Shown: positions 25,235-33,604 of the stretch, one piece after another
Layout: each line of letters starts with the position of its first letter
How positions within the stretch are numbered: position 1 is the stretch's first letter
Origin: Acidimicrobiia bacterium
Lineage (GTDB): Bacteria > Actinomycetota > Acidimicrobiia > Spongiisociales > ZC4RG35
Direction: 5' to 3'
Length of the DNA: 50,710 bases
Assembly (NCBI GenBank): GCA_025937235.1
Contig: JAICRU010000012.1
Location: 1 to 50,710 of the forward strand
Made by a program: the position numbers and the translations under genes
The notes under the pieces: generated by a model
Databases searched by the model: none
Told to the model about the DNA's origin: nothing
The model's input: the letters and a program-made list of their open reading frames with translations, nothing else

Positions 25235-25864
25235 ATGCTGATACCGACAGTCATCGAACAGACGAGCAGGGGCGAGCGTGCCTACGACATCTACTCGAGG
25301 CTGCTCGGGCATCGTGTTGTCTTCCTCGGCCGCCCGGTCGACGCCGACACCGCCAATCTGATCGTCGCCCAGCTGATACATCTGGAGAGCGAGGACCCGG
25401 AGAAGGACCTTTCCCTCTACATCAACTCACCGGGCGGCGAGATGTCCTCGATGATGGCGATCTACGACACGATGCAGCACATCAGACCGGAGGTGATGAC
25501 TGCGTGCATCGGCATGGCCGCCTCGGCGGCCGCCCTCATCCTGGCCTCGGGGGCGCCGGGCAAGCGATATGTGCTGCCCCACGCCAGAGTGCTGATCCAC
25601 CAGCCGCATCTGATGAATGGCGGCCTGGAAGGCCAGGCTTCGGACATCGAGATCCATGCACGTGAGATCGTCCGGCAGAAGGAAGAGATGAACGCCATCT
25701 TCGCCCGTCACACCGGTCAAAGCGTGGAGGCGATCACCCGCGACACCGACCGCGACCGATGGCTCACCGCCGAGCAGGCCGTGGAGTACGGCCTCGTCGA
25801 CTCGATCATGGCGCCGAACCGGGTGCCGGCCGGTTTGGAGCGCGGCATCGACGCTCAGCCGTAG
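25235..25864 (+). CDS. clpP: ATP-dependent Clp protease proteolytic subunit ClpP
   Basis: A 209-residue serine protease subunit that assembles as a heptamer and works with a Clp ATPase. The catalytic Ser is in GMAASAAAL (S97; GQAAS in most members), His in LIHQP (H122) and Asp in TRDTDRDR (about D170). The N-terminal [22 protein letters not shown] is nearly canonical, so there is no propeptide to speak of. ATG at 25235 is preferred because AAGGAGG ends 6 nt before it; an in-frame ATG at 25229 is too close. No clpX or second clpP is adjacent. It is divergent from the ArsR-type unit and shares its operator region. Confidence 0.95.
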   Translation: MLIPTVIEQTSRGERAYDIYSRLLGHRVVFLGRPVDADTANLIVAQLIHLESEDPEKDLSLYINSPGGEMSSMMAIYDTMQHIRPEVMTACIGMAASAAALILASGAPGKRYVLPHARVLIHQPHLMNGGLEGQASDIEIHAREIVRQKEEMNAIFARHTGQSVEAITRDTDRDRWLTAEQAVEYGLVDSIMAPNRVPAGLERGIDAQP

Positions 25865-25873
25865 CCGGGTCGG

Positions 25874-26089
25874 TCAGGAGGCTTTCGCCCCCCTGATCTC
25901 CAACCCGTCGAGGAGCCGCCTGGAGGCTTCGCTGATCTCGTGGACGGCCTGGTTGAAGACGTCTTCGTTGTGTGAGGCGGGCCGGCTGAACCCGGAGATC
26001 TTGCGCACGAACTGAAGGGCCGCCGCCTCGATCTCATCGGTCGGGGCCGGGGTGGCGCCCTCCCTCAGGACCTTGATCGATCTGCACAT
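25874..26089 (-). CDS. DUF2277 family protein
   Basis: A 71-residue protein that starts MCRSIKVLR and continues with EIEAAALQFVRKISGF and a C-terminal ASRRLLDGL helix, the pattern of DUF2277. These small proteins are widespread in actinobacteria and have no established function. The conserved Cys2 follows the start Met directly. A TAGCGT box sits 6 nt before the ATG, suggesting a leaderless mRNA. It is convergent with clpP. Confidence 0.88.
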   Translation of the reverse strand: MCRSIKVLREGATPAPTDEIEAAALQFVRKISGFSRPASHNEDVFNQAVHEISEASRRLLDGLEIRGAKAS

Positions 26090-26095
26090 GGGCTC

Positions 26096-26101
26096 ACGCT
26101 A
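26096..26101 (-). promoter_or_regulatory. Leaderless-type -10 element (TAGCGT, minus strand)
   Basis: Read on the minus strand, TAGCGT is followed by 6 nt and then the DUF2277 ATG at 26089. Confidence 0.5.
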
Positions 26102-26171
26102 CCGGCACCACGTGATTGCACCCCGCATAATCGGGAGGGTGGGCGTCGCATATCGCATCGCTCGGTCCCAA

Positions 26172-27011
26172 TTACGGGGGAAGCTCGGTGGATCGGGGCC
26201 GTCTCGTCCGTTCTACCTCGCTCGACGCCAGGGCGAAGGCAACCACCAGGGCCATCGGTAGAACCTCGGGGGCGGATTCACCCGAGATCAGGGCTCCCAG
26301 GAAGAGGACGATGGCGCAAATGGCCCGGCCCGCCTGGAGGCGGTCTTTGCGGAGGAACCTCTTGGAACGGCTGTCGACGAACGAGACGGGGTCCAACGGC
26401 TCCCTAACCGTGGCGATGAGGGCCATCAGGCCCAGCGCGGCGATGAGGAGAGGTCGCACAATTGGCGCCGAGCGAGGGAAAGCGCCGCTGAGACTGGCCA
26501 CCAGGGTCGAACCCACCGCCGCCCCGATGGCGGCATAGAGCGCGGCCCGGCTTGGCTCACCCGACAAACGGTCGTCGACGTAGATCGCGACGGCTAGCCC
26601 GAATCCCGCCACCCATCCGAGCGGAGTGAAGGAGATGACGGTGGCGAAAGAGGCGAGCACTGCCAGGTCGGTCGCAAGGGGGCGTCTCCCGGTGGTCTCG
26701 ACCACCAGCCGCGCAGTAACCAGGACGCCGGCGAAAGGCAGCATGACCGTCCCGTAACCGAGCAGGGCCCAAGCGGCGCCCAGGACGGCGAGGACCAGCG
26801 CGGGCACCTGCCGATCCGGATCGAGCTCACGGGCCAGGGCCCAGGCCAGAAAGGCGTAGCCGCCGGCCTCGATGGCGAGAAACGGTTCACGATCGTGGGC
26901 CAGCGTGAGATAGGCCCCGGCCATGGCGGCGGCGGCCGACAGGACGAGCACCGCCCGGTTCCATGGATCGGTCGGATCCAACCGTCGCAGGACATGGGAT
27001 TTGAAGCGCAC
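26172..27011 (-). CDS. Polytopic membrane protein of unknown function
   Basis: A 279-residue protein with about eight hydrophobic segments, starting with a short basic tail (MRFKSHVLRRL). A polar stretch near residue 200 (SFVDSRSKRFLRKDRLQAGR) interrupts the helices. I do not recognise the family. GTG at 27011 is the only plausible start, since further upstream the frame is a shadow of the divergent CLC gene; no good ribosome-binding site is seen. Only 58 bp separate the two divergent starts. Confidence 0.65.
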   Translation of the reverse strand: MRFKSHVLRRLDPTDPWNRAVLVLSAAAAMAGAYLTLAHDREPFLAIEAGGYAFLAWALARELDPDRQVPALVLAVLGAAWALLGYGTVMLPFAGVLVTARLVVETTGRRPLATDLAVLASFATVISFTPLGWVAGFGLAVAIYVDDRLSGEPSRAALYAAIGAAVGSTLVASLSGAFPRSAPIVRPLLIAALGLMALIATVREPLDPVSFVDSRSKRFLRKDRLQAGRAICAIVLFLGALISGESAPEVLPMALVVAFALASSEVERTRRPRSTELPP

Positions 27012-27055
27012 GGGCCCATTTTGCGGTCCGAATCGGGGAAACGAAGGCTTCGGAA

Positions 27056-27061
27056 TACTCT
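27056..27061 (+). promoter_or_regulatory. Leaderless-type -10 element (TACTCT)
   Basis: TACTCT ends 8 nt before the GTG of the CLC gene at 27070. Confidence 0.45.
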
Positions 27062-27069
27062 GACCCGAC

Positions 27070-29172
27070 GTGACCAAGCCGCTGGAGAGCATCCGCCGTC
27101 TCCCCGCCGTGGGCGTGCTCGCCGAGAGGCAGATGGGTGGATTCCTCGCCATCGCGGCGCTAGTCGGGGTGGGAGTGGGTCTCGGGGCGGCAGCCCTGAT
27201 CTTCCTGGTCGACTGGCTCGAGGAGTTCTTTCTCACCGTCGTGGTCACCCAAGGCCGCGCCTGGGTCTTCCTGACTGTGCCCACCGGGTTCCTGGTTGCC
27301 TGGTTCCTGGCGCGTCGCTTCGCCCCCGAGATCGCCGGCGACGGTGTCCCCGAGGCCGTGGCCGCCCTCGAGGTGCACAGTGGCCGGATGCGGGCCCGGA
27401 TAATCCCGCTGAAGACCCTGGCCACGGCCATCACGATCGGCACCGGGGGGTCCGCCGGGCGCGAAGGTCCCATCGTCCAGATCGGCGCGGCGGTCGGGTC
27501 GGTGATCTCCCGCCGGTTCAACCTGGGCGAGGATCAGGTGAGATCCCTGGTCGCCGCCGGAGCGGGGGCCGGGATCGGTGCAGCCTTCAACGCTCCGATC
27601 GCCGGGATGCTCTTCGCCCTCGAGGTGATCCTCTCCTCGTTCGCCGCCCGTCACATGTCAGCGATCGTCATCGCTTCGATCACCGCTGCGGTCACCAGTC
27701 GAACGATCATCGGCGATGAGCTGGCGCTACAGACCGGCGTCTATCGGCTCCAGAGCTTCAACGAGTTGATCCTCTATGCCGGGCTCTCCCTGGTCGTGGT
27801 CGCCATCGGCGTGATCTTCCTGTGGATGGTGGGCCGACTCGATGGATTCGTCCGTCCGCGTGCTCGTGCTCTCGGGTTCGTCCGGCCGCTGTTCGCCGGA
27901 CTGATCGTCGCGGCCCTGATCTTCATCGAGCCGAAGCTGTTCGGCACCGGCCAGTCGGTGATCAATGAGCTGCTCGGCGGGGGTGACGGGTCCTCGGCCT
28001 GGTGGGTGCTCATCGTGCTGGCGCTGGGGAAGGCGATCGCCACCAGCCTGACCACGACGTCGGGTGCCTCAGGTGGCGCCTTCATGCCTTCCCTGTTCAT
28101 GGGCGCAGCTGTGGGGACGGGATTCGCCCTGCTCGTTTCCGAGGTCTGGCCGTCGCCGGTCGCGTCCGGCGCCTTCGCCGTGGTCGGGATGGCAGCGATG
28201 TTCGCGGTGGTGGGAAGGGCGCCCCTCACCGCCATCCTCATGGTGTTCGAGGTGACCGGGGCACGTGACTATCAACTGATCCTCCCGCTGATGCTCACCG
28301 CCACGCTGGGCACCTTCCTCGCCGAGCGTTTTCATGCCGACTCGATCTACTCCTTGGTGCTCCGTCACATGGGGATCAAGGTGAGAAACACCGGAGAAGT
28401 CGACATCCTCGACACCATTCAGGTAGGTACGGTGATGGCGACCTCCCCGATCGTGTGTGTCACATCCGACGCCGTGGCGTCGGTGGAGGAGAGACTGCAT
28501 CGCACCCGATCCCACGGGCTTCCGGTACTCGATGGTGGGCGTCTGGTCGGCGTCATCACGCTCTCCGACATCGCCCGGGCCGATTCCGGCGAGCAGACCG
28601 TGGCCGAGGCCATGACCCCTCGTCCGGCGACCGTGGTTCCGAGCACACCCGTGTCGATCGCCCTCGAACGCATGGCGGTGCTCGGCGTGGGCCGCCTTCC
28701 CGTCGTCGATGAGGAGGATCCTGGCCGGCTCGTGGGTGTGTTTCGGCGTGAGGATGCAGTCCGCGCCTACCACGAGGCGCTCACGTCCAGCACGGACATG
28801 GAGCTGCGTCGGGCCCGGCTCGCCCAGCGCACCGACCCCGGGGCCGGTTACTACGAGTTCAGGATCCCCCCGGGTTCGATGGCCGACGGCAGGACGATAC
28901 GGGAGGTCTCCTGGCCGGAGGGATCGACACTGGTCTCGATCAGAAGGGAAAGAGGGGTGGAGGTGCCGACGGGGGACACTTTGCTGAAGCGGGGAGACGT
29001 CGTCACCGCGTTTGGCACGCTGGTTTCGAAGGAGCGCATGATCCAACGTCTCAATGCGGGCGCAGACGAGCCCACCGCAGAGATCTGGCTGGATGAGATC
29101 GAGGCACAGGGAGACTCGTCCACCACCCTGGGGGCCGGGCCACCCGATCCTGCTCCACCCGACGGCTCGTAG
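27070..29172 (+). CDS. CLC-family chloride channel/transporter with CBS pair and TrkA-C-like domain
   Basis: A 700-residue membrane protein. The CLC core (about 20-430) has GDGVPE (90-95), the gating-glutamate motif GREGP (E132), AAFNAPIAGMLFALEV and a DYQLILP Tyr region. The residue matching the proton glutamate of E. coli ClcA (E203) is Val here (V186), as in CLC channels, which suggests passive chloride flow rather than H+/Cl- exchange. Two CBS domains (about 440-565) and a C-terminal TrkA-C/RCK-C-like domain (about 590-660) follow, probably binding a nucleotide or ion to control gating. The next gene starts 32 bp later. Confidence 0.92.
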   Translation: MTKPLESIRRLPAVGVLAERQMGGFLAIAALVGVGVGLGAAALIFLVDWLEEFFLTVVVTQGRAWVFLTVPTGFLVAWFLARRFAPEIAGDGVPEAVAALEVHSGRMRARIIPLKTLATAITIGTGGSAGREGPIVQIGAAVGSVISRRFNLGEDQVRSLVAAGAGAGIGAAFNAPIAGMLFALEVILSSFAARHMSAIVIASITAAVTSRTIIGDELALQTGVYRLQSFNELILYAGLSLVVVAIGVIFLWMVGRLDGFVRPRARALGFVRPLFAGLIVAALIFIEPKLFGTGQSVINELLGGGDGSSAWWVLIVLALGKAIATSLTTTSGASGGAFMPSLFMGAAVGTGFALLVSEVWPSPVASGAFAVVGMAAMFAVVGRAPLTAILMVFEVTGARDYQLILPLMLTATLGTFLAERFHADSIYSLVLRHMGIKVRNTGEVDILDTIQVGTVMATSPIVCVTSDAVASVEERLHRTRSHGLPVLDGGRLVGVITLSDIARADSGEQTVAEAMTPRPATVVPSTPVSIALERMAVLGVGRLPVVDEEDPGRLVGVFRREDAVRAYHEALTSSTDMELRRARLAQRTDPGAGYYEFRIPPGSMADGRTIREVSWPEGSTLVSIRRERGVEVPTGDTLLKRGDVVTAFGTLVSKERMIQRLNAGADEPTAEIWLDEIEAQGDSSTTLGAGPPDPAPPDGS

Positions 29173-29204
29173 AATCGGCGTTCGTACATAGAGGAGGGAA
29201 ATCG

Positions 29205-30137
29205 ATGGAAGGCGTCGCACTCGCTTTCCTGGCGTTGATCGTGATTGCGGTGCTCGCGGTCAGCCTGTCCAGGCAACGCAAGAGAGCGGCCAAGATGGAT
29301 CTGGAGGACAAGTCGTGGCTCCGGCCCGTCCCGGCCGAAGCAGAGCCTGGCTTCGGCGCCGCCCCTGTGCGCGACTTCCATGTCCATGGCCACCAGGCGC
29401 GGGTCACGTTCGACGTGCCCTTGCCCGATCAGGACGATCGGGTGCTCAACGACCTCCTCGTCGATGAGGCGGTCGAAGTGGTGCGGGAGAAGCGTCACGC
29501 GCTCCCCATCGGCTATGTGACCGAGATCGTCGTCTTCGCCGGGCGGGACGAGGTGAAAGAGGTAGGCCGGTCCAAGCTGCCGGCGCCAGGTGAGCTTCCA
29601 CCCCCGATCGAGAGGGAGGTCTTCAACCTCACTCATATCGCCAGGGATCCGTTCGCCTCGCAATTCGAAGTGGACCACACGGTGACCTACGACACAGCCG
29701 TCAGAGTCCCGGCCGATGAGTTGAGGCCCCTGCTCCAGGACCTCAGGGTGCCACAAGGGCTCGACCGTGGCTTGCGGGCGAAGGGTGTAGATCCGGATGC
29801 CGTGACCGGGCCCGAGTTCATCCTGGCCCTTCTCGAGATGTTCGGGTACAAAGTGACGCCTCAGGGCGAGCCCGACGTCTATCTCGCCGTCAAAGACAAT
29901 CTGCGTACGTTCATCCGCACCGACTCATTCGATCCTGGAGAGCACCCGGAGCTCGAAGAAGGGCTCGTGCGCAAGTTCGTGGCGGAGTTCGCCACCTCTG
30001 GAGCAGATCGAGGCATGTTCATCAGTGACAAGTACGGCCCATTCATTACACACGACATCGAGGCATCCGACCGTCGGATCCGGTTCGTGACCCGGGAGAG
30101 GACTCAGGGATTCATCGACTCCATGGCGCTCGGTTAG
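29205..30137 (+). CDS. Membrane-anchored protein with degenerate Mrr-like nuclease fold
   Basis: A 310-residue protein with one N-terminal membrane helix (residues 3-20) and a basic stop (RQRKRAAK), so the rest faces the cytoplasm. The middle is not recognised. The C-terminal 100 residues (from LLEMFGYKV) resemble an Mrr-type restriction-endonuclease fold: PDVYLAVKDNLRTFIRTD, then VRKFVAEFATSGADRGMFISDK. In active Mrr enzymes the second half-motif is QxK; here it is RTD, so catalysis is doubtful. The assignment is by pattern only. GAGGAGGG precedes the ATG. Confidence 0.6.
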   Translation: MEGVALAFLALIVIAVLAVSLSRQRKRAAKMDLEDKSWLRPVPAEAEPGFGAAPVRDFHVHGHQARVTFDVPLPDQDDRVLNDLLVDEAVEVVREKRHALPIGYVTEIVVFAGRDEVKEVGRSKLPAPGELPPPIEREVFNLTHIARDPFASQFEVDHTVTYDTAVRVPADELRPLLQDLRVPQGLDRGLRAKGVDPDAVTGPEFILALLEMFGYKVTPQGEPDVYLAVKDNLRTFIRTDSFDPGEHPELEEGLVRKFVAEFATSGADRGMFISDKYGPFITHDIEASDRRIRFVTRERTQGFIDSMALG

Positions 30138-30200
30138 CCGGCCCGTCGACAAACCCCGGGCCCGGACTATGCTGAGCGCCAGGAGTCAAGGAGACCACCC

Positions 30201-30452
30201 TTGTTCAGCGGGTTGAGAGCACAAGAGCTTCTAATAGTCCTTCTCATCGTCCTCCTCATCTTCGGGGCGAGGAAGCTGCCCGACCTGGCTCGATCCCTGG
30301 GCGCCTCGGCCAAGGAGTTCCGCAAGGGCGTCACCGAGGGCTCCGAGGACGAGGCCGCGGCCCAATCCTCGAATGCAGCCACATCTGACGCGCCCAGCCC
30401 AGAGGTAGCGACTTCGGAGACCCCTCCCTCCGACACGCAACAACCGGGCTAG
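30201..30452 (+). CDS. tatA: Sec-independent protein translocase TatA/E
   Basis: An 83-residue membrane protein of the twin-arginine export system. It shows the TatA pattern: a short N-terminal tail, one helix (LLIVLLIVLLIFG), the hinge FGARKLPDLARSLG, an amphipathic helix with EFRKG, and an acidic/Ser-Thr-rich tail. TTG at 30201 is the start; AAGGAG lies 7 nt before it. tatB or tatC are not next to it. It lies just before the sigma factor operon, which recalls the sigE/rseA/htrA/tatB neighbourhood of mycobacteria. Confidence 0.92.
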   Translation: MFSGLRAQELLIVLLIVLLIFGARKLPDLARSLGASAKEFRKGVTEGSEDEAAAQSSNAATSDAPSPEVATSETPPSDTQQPG

Positions 30453-30501
30453 AGCCCTGGAACCCAAACACGCCACGCCGGCGTTGTTGAGGTAGGCCTC
30501 C

Positions 30502-31005
30502 GTGACGGAGTCCGTCCCACTCACCTGGGAAGAGGTTGCACGCATCTATGGGCGCAAGATCTACAACTTTGCCTATCGCCTCACCGGCAACAGCGACGAC
30601 GCAGCTGATCTCGTTCAAGAGGTCCTGCTCCGCGTGCGCAAGGGCCTTTCCGCCTACCAGCCCGGCAGCTTCGAGGGCTGGCTCTGGCGTATCACGAGGA
30701 ATGCCTTTCTCGACGAGGTCCGGCGACGCAACCGTCGCCCCACTTTGCCGCTGCCTGACGAGGTCGACCGGTGGGACATCGCCAGCAGCCCTTCTGCCGA
30801 TGTGGAGTATTCGCGTATCTCGCTGGGGGACGATGTGCAGAAGGCCCTCTTGGAGCTTCCGTACGAGTTCAGGGAGGCGGTGGTCTTATGTGACATCGTC
30901 GGGCTCTCCTACGAGGAGATCGCGCGCGCCGTGGCCGTCCCCGTCGGGACGGTCAGGAGCAGGATCCATCGCGGCCGCAGACAGCTCCGGGAGTCGCTGA
31001 CATGA
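30502..31005 (+). CDS. ECF-type RNA polymerase sigma factor (sigma-70 family)
   Basis: A 167-residue alternative sigma factor. Region 2 is seen as IYNFAYRLTGNSDDAADLVQEVLLRV...WLWRITRNAFLDEVRRR, and region 4 as ALLELPYEFREAVVLCDIVGLSYEEIA...VPVGTVRSRIHRGRRQLR. There is no C-terminal extension. Its stop overlaps the ATG of the anti-sigma gene (ATGA), so it is probably held inactive by that protein until an envelope or redox signal arrives. GTG at 30502 is the start. Confidence 0.95.
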   Translation: MTESVPLTWEEVARIYGRKIYNFAYRLTGNSDDAADLVQEVLLRVRKGLSAYQPGSFEGWLWRITRNAFLDEVRRRNRRPTLPLPDEVDRWDIASSPSADVEYSRISLGDDVQKALLELPYEFREAVVLCDIVGLSYEEIARAVAVPVGTVRSRIHRGRRQLRESLT

Positions 31006-31415
31006 AGCACGCCGGAGATCAGATCAGCGCCTATCTGGATGGCGAGTTGACGCGGCTGGAAATCGAGCAGCTCCAGGCTCATCTCTCCTCATGCGGGAAG
31101 TGCGCCGCCGAGATTCAGGAGGTACAGACGGTTCGGGCGGCGGTTCGCTCGCTTCCAATGCTGGAGTTGCCTGCCGGTCTGGTGGCGGAAGCCGACGCCG
31201 AGGTGGTGCCCCTGCGCCGGAACAAGGGCTTCTGGGTCGGCGCTGCGGCGGCAGCGGTGGCCCTGATCATCGCCATCGCCGCACTGGTCACGCCGTCCAG
31301 CCCGTCCATCGCCATCGACGAGCTCAACAGCCGATATGGCGCCCGCGCCTCACTCGACCCCGCCTTCGGGCCGGCCAAGCTGGTGGTGCCCGACCTCGGG
31401 GAGGTCCTCGATTGA
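31002..31415 (+). CDS. Zinc-finger anti-sigma factor (RsrA/RseA-like), membrane bound
   Basis: A 137-residue regulator that binds the sigma factor encoded just before it. The ZAS-type motif HLSSCGKC (H-x3-C-x2-C) lies near residue 28, with further conserved DQISAYLDGEL upstream. A single transmembrane helix (about 76-95, VGAAAAAVALIIAIAALV) follows, and a short external tail. This layout suggests that release of the sigma factor follows a membrane or envelope signal, possibly by proteolysis. Coupled to both neighbours by start/stop overlaps. Confidence 0.92.
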   Translation: MKHAGDQISAYLDGELTRLEIEQLQAHLSSCGKCAAEIQEVQTVRAAVRSLPMLELPAGLVAEADAEVVPLRRNKGFWVGAAAAAVALIIAIAALVTPSSPSIAIDELNSRYGARASLDPAFGPAKLVVPDLGEVLD

Positions 31416-32356
31416 GACGGACCATGGCCTTGGTGGTCGCGCTGGTGGTGATTCCGGCTTCGGCTGCCCTCGCGACCGATCTCGACCAACTCTTGGAGGA
31501 GAGCAAGGATGCCTCCTTCAGCGGCGAGCAGGTGATCACCTGCTCCACGCCGGATGGTGCCCGTAATGCCGTCGTTGAGTTGAGCCAGGCCAGTGGTGAG
31601 CTCCACATCGAGGCCCCGGTGGCACCCGACGTCGAGGTCGCATCCGGCTTCGGCGGATGGTCTCTGGTGCGAGATGGAGATGTCGTCAGCAGTGCCACCG
31701 TCGACGACGCCGGCGAGACGCCGGACCCTTCGTATGAGGTGGCGTACGGCACGCCGACCGACTACCTCGGGCGTGAGGCGACCCTGTATCGGATGACCAC
31801 GGACGGGGTGGTGCGGGCGGAGCTGGTCGTCGACGCCGAATCCGGCGCTCTGCTCCGCGTGGTGACTTTCAATGCCGACGGGAGCGTGTTCTGCGAGCGT
31901 CGCTTCATCACCTTCGACCCAAGCCCAGCCCCAACCCCGCACTCGGAGTCCGCCTCCGACGTCGAGCCGTCCGTGGCGGGGGTGGAGACGGAGCTGCCGG
32001 AGTCCCTGGGCGGTTTCGAGCGTCTCGACGTCTATCGAGACGAGGAGGGCATCCTCTTCGCCTACTACTCGGACGGATTCTTCTCCTTCGCTGTCTTCCA
32101 GACACCGACCCCGGTGACCGTGGACGGTGGGTCGACGGCGACCGTAGGGGACGGCACCTACACCCGCTCCTTCGGGCCGGGGCAGGTCACCTATGCGTGG
32201 GAGACAAGAGGTGGCGCGATGGCGTTGGTCGGAGACATCCCACCGGACATGCACCAGGCCGTCCTCGAGGGGCTTCCTGCTCCCCAGGACCCGGGTCTGT
32301 GGCGCAAGCTGTGGCGCAACCTGTTCGGCGACGCCAGATCTCCTCGACCGATCTAG
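31412..32356 (+). CDS. Secreted RseB/MucB-like regulator of the sigma operon
   Basis: A 314-residue exported protein. A signal peptide (LRRTMALVVALVVIPASAALA) is followed by a region similar to RseB/MucB or LolA-like sensors (FSGEQVITCSTPDG..., YLGREATLYRM, LVVDAESGALLRV) and, after a Pro-rich linker near 170, a second domain with LPESLGGFERLDVYRDEEGI. In gammaproteobacteria RseB binds the anti-sigma factor and senses lipid or envelope signals; a matching role is inferred. TTG at 31412 is favoured: GGGGAGG lies 7 nt before, it overlaps the anti-sigma stop, and it supplies the Arg-Arg n-region. Confidence 0.8.
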   Translation: MRRTMALVVALVVIPASAALATDLDQLLEESKDASFSGEQVITCSTPDGARNAVVELSQASGELHIEAPVAPDVEVASGFGGWSLVRDGDVVSSATVDDAGETPDPSYEVAYGTPTDYLGREATLYRMTTDGVVRAELVVDAESGALLRVVTFNADGSVFCERRFITFDPSPAPTPHSESASDVEPSVAGVETELPESLGGFERLDVYRDEEGILFAYYSDGFFSFAVFQTPTPVTVDGGSTATVGDGTYTRSFGPGQVTYAWETRGGAMALVGDIPPDMHQAVLEGLPAPQDPGLWRKLWRNLFGDARSPRPI

Positions 32357-32372
32357 TTCGTCACCACCCTAT

Positions 32373-33500
32373 TCATCCGGCGTCGGGCACGGCCTTTCGC
32401 CATAAGAAGCCCGCAACGGTCCTGAAGGTGGCGACCACCGGAACGGCGATGATCGCTCCGAGAACCCCCCACACCTGAAGCCCGGCGGTGATGGCGAGGA
32501 GGACGATGATCGGCGGTAGCAACACCGAGCTCCCCATCACCTTCGGGGCGATGATCGAGCTCTCCAGTTGCTGGATCAGGAGATAGGCCGCGATAACGAC
32601 CAGGGCGAAGAGCCCGTTGGGCATGTCGAACCTTGTCGAGCCCTGGAACAGGGCCACGATCACCGCCGGGATGGTGGCGATGATCGGGCCGAAGGTGGGT
32701 ATGCACTCGAGAGCCCCCGCGATCAGCCCCAGCACGAACGACCCGGGCACCCCGAGCAGCCAGGTGACGAGCCAGGTGGTGCTCCCGATGATCAGCGCCA
32801 TGATCACCTGCCCCCGGACGTAGTCGTTCCACACGCGGTTGACCCTCGACCCGAGCACCTTCACCTCGGGACGGGACGACTCCGGGAACAGCCTCAAGGC
32901 GGATCCGACATACCGGGTGGCGCTCCCGCTCAGATATACCGCTATCAGGAGCGTGAAAAAAACGAACGAGACGATCGAGATCACCACTCCGACAGCGCCG
33001 GCCGCAGCGGCCACCGTGCCGAGGATGACCTCGAGCAAGGCACCATCGGGCGAAGGGGACGGCGCCCGGGCGATGGCGTCGATCACGGGGCTCAGATCCA
33101 CCGTCGTCCCCAGGATCGTCACCGTGGAGAGATTCTCGGCAACGTTGGCCAGCCACTGATCGAGGTTGGCAGAGATCGCGGCCAGGTCGATCTGATCCAG
33201 CGAGTCGACCAGGAGGATGGGGCCGATCAGGATGACAAAGTAGGTGGCCCCTGCGATGAGCAGGTAGACGAGGAGGATCCCGAGCCAGCGAGGCCAATTC
33301 AGTCGCTCGTGGAGCCAGTCGATCAAGGGCTGGAGCAAGAAGGCCAGGAGAGAGGCCAGCACGAGTTGGGTGAGCAGGCCACTCAGCACGAAGAGGACGA
33401 CGAGGAAGGTGACCACTGAAACCACGATCACGACGATGCGCCGGGTGGTCAGTGACCACTGCGGGCCGTCCGGGTAGGGCTCGAGCTCGCCTCTGCTCAT
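32373..33500 (-). CDS. AI-2E family transporter (PerM/YdiK-like)
   Basis: A 375-residue membrane protein of the AI-2E family, whose members export small molecules or sodium/protons. About eight helices are visible, with a large loop between the second and third groups and the family C-terminal region LECIPTFGPIIATIPAVIVAL...SSIIAPKVMGSSVLLPPIIVLLAI. The name reflects TqsA, but most members do not move AI-2. It is the last gene of the minus-strand run, 104 bp after the peroxiredoxin, and converges with the RseB-like gene. Confidence 0.9.
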   Translation of the reverse strand: MSRGELEPYPDGPQWSLTTRRIVVIVVSVVTFLVVLFVLSGLLTQLVLASLLAFLLQPLIDWLHERLNWPRWLGILLVYLLIAGATYFVILIGPILLVDSLDQIDLAAISANLDQWLANVAENLSTVTILGTTVDLSPVIDAIARAPSPSPDGALLEVILGTVAAAAGAVGVVISIVSFVFFTLLIAVYLSGSATRYVGSALRLFPESSRPEVKVLGSRVNRVWNDYVRGQVIMALIIGSTTWLVTWLLGVPGSFVLGLIAGALECIPTFGPIIATIPAVIVALFQGSTRFDMPNGLFALVVIAAYLLIQQLESSIIAPKVMGSSVLLPPIIVLLAITAGLQVWGVLGAIIAVPVVATFRTVAGFLWRKAVPDAG

Positions 33501-33604
33501 CGTCGTGATCTTCGCGGACGACCAGGGATCATGGTGGCTACGTTGTTGACCGGGTCGACAAGGAGCCGATGTCTACACGGTTCGTCCTGGTCAGGGCTGG
33601 AGCG

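Noticed and set aside
30467-30488. Possible terminator hairpin between tatA and the sigma factor gene
   Set aside because: Only a 4-bp perfect core (CGCC/GGCG) with a bulged extension; too weak to call.
32568-33419. Plus-strand open frame opposite the AI-2E permease
   Set aside because: Composition (Asp/Gly/His/Gln runs) is that of an antisense shadow of a membrane protein.
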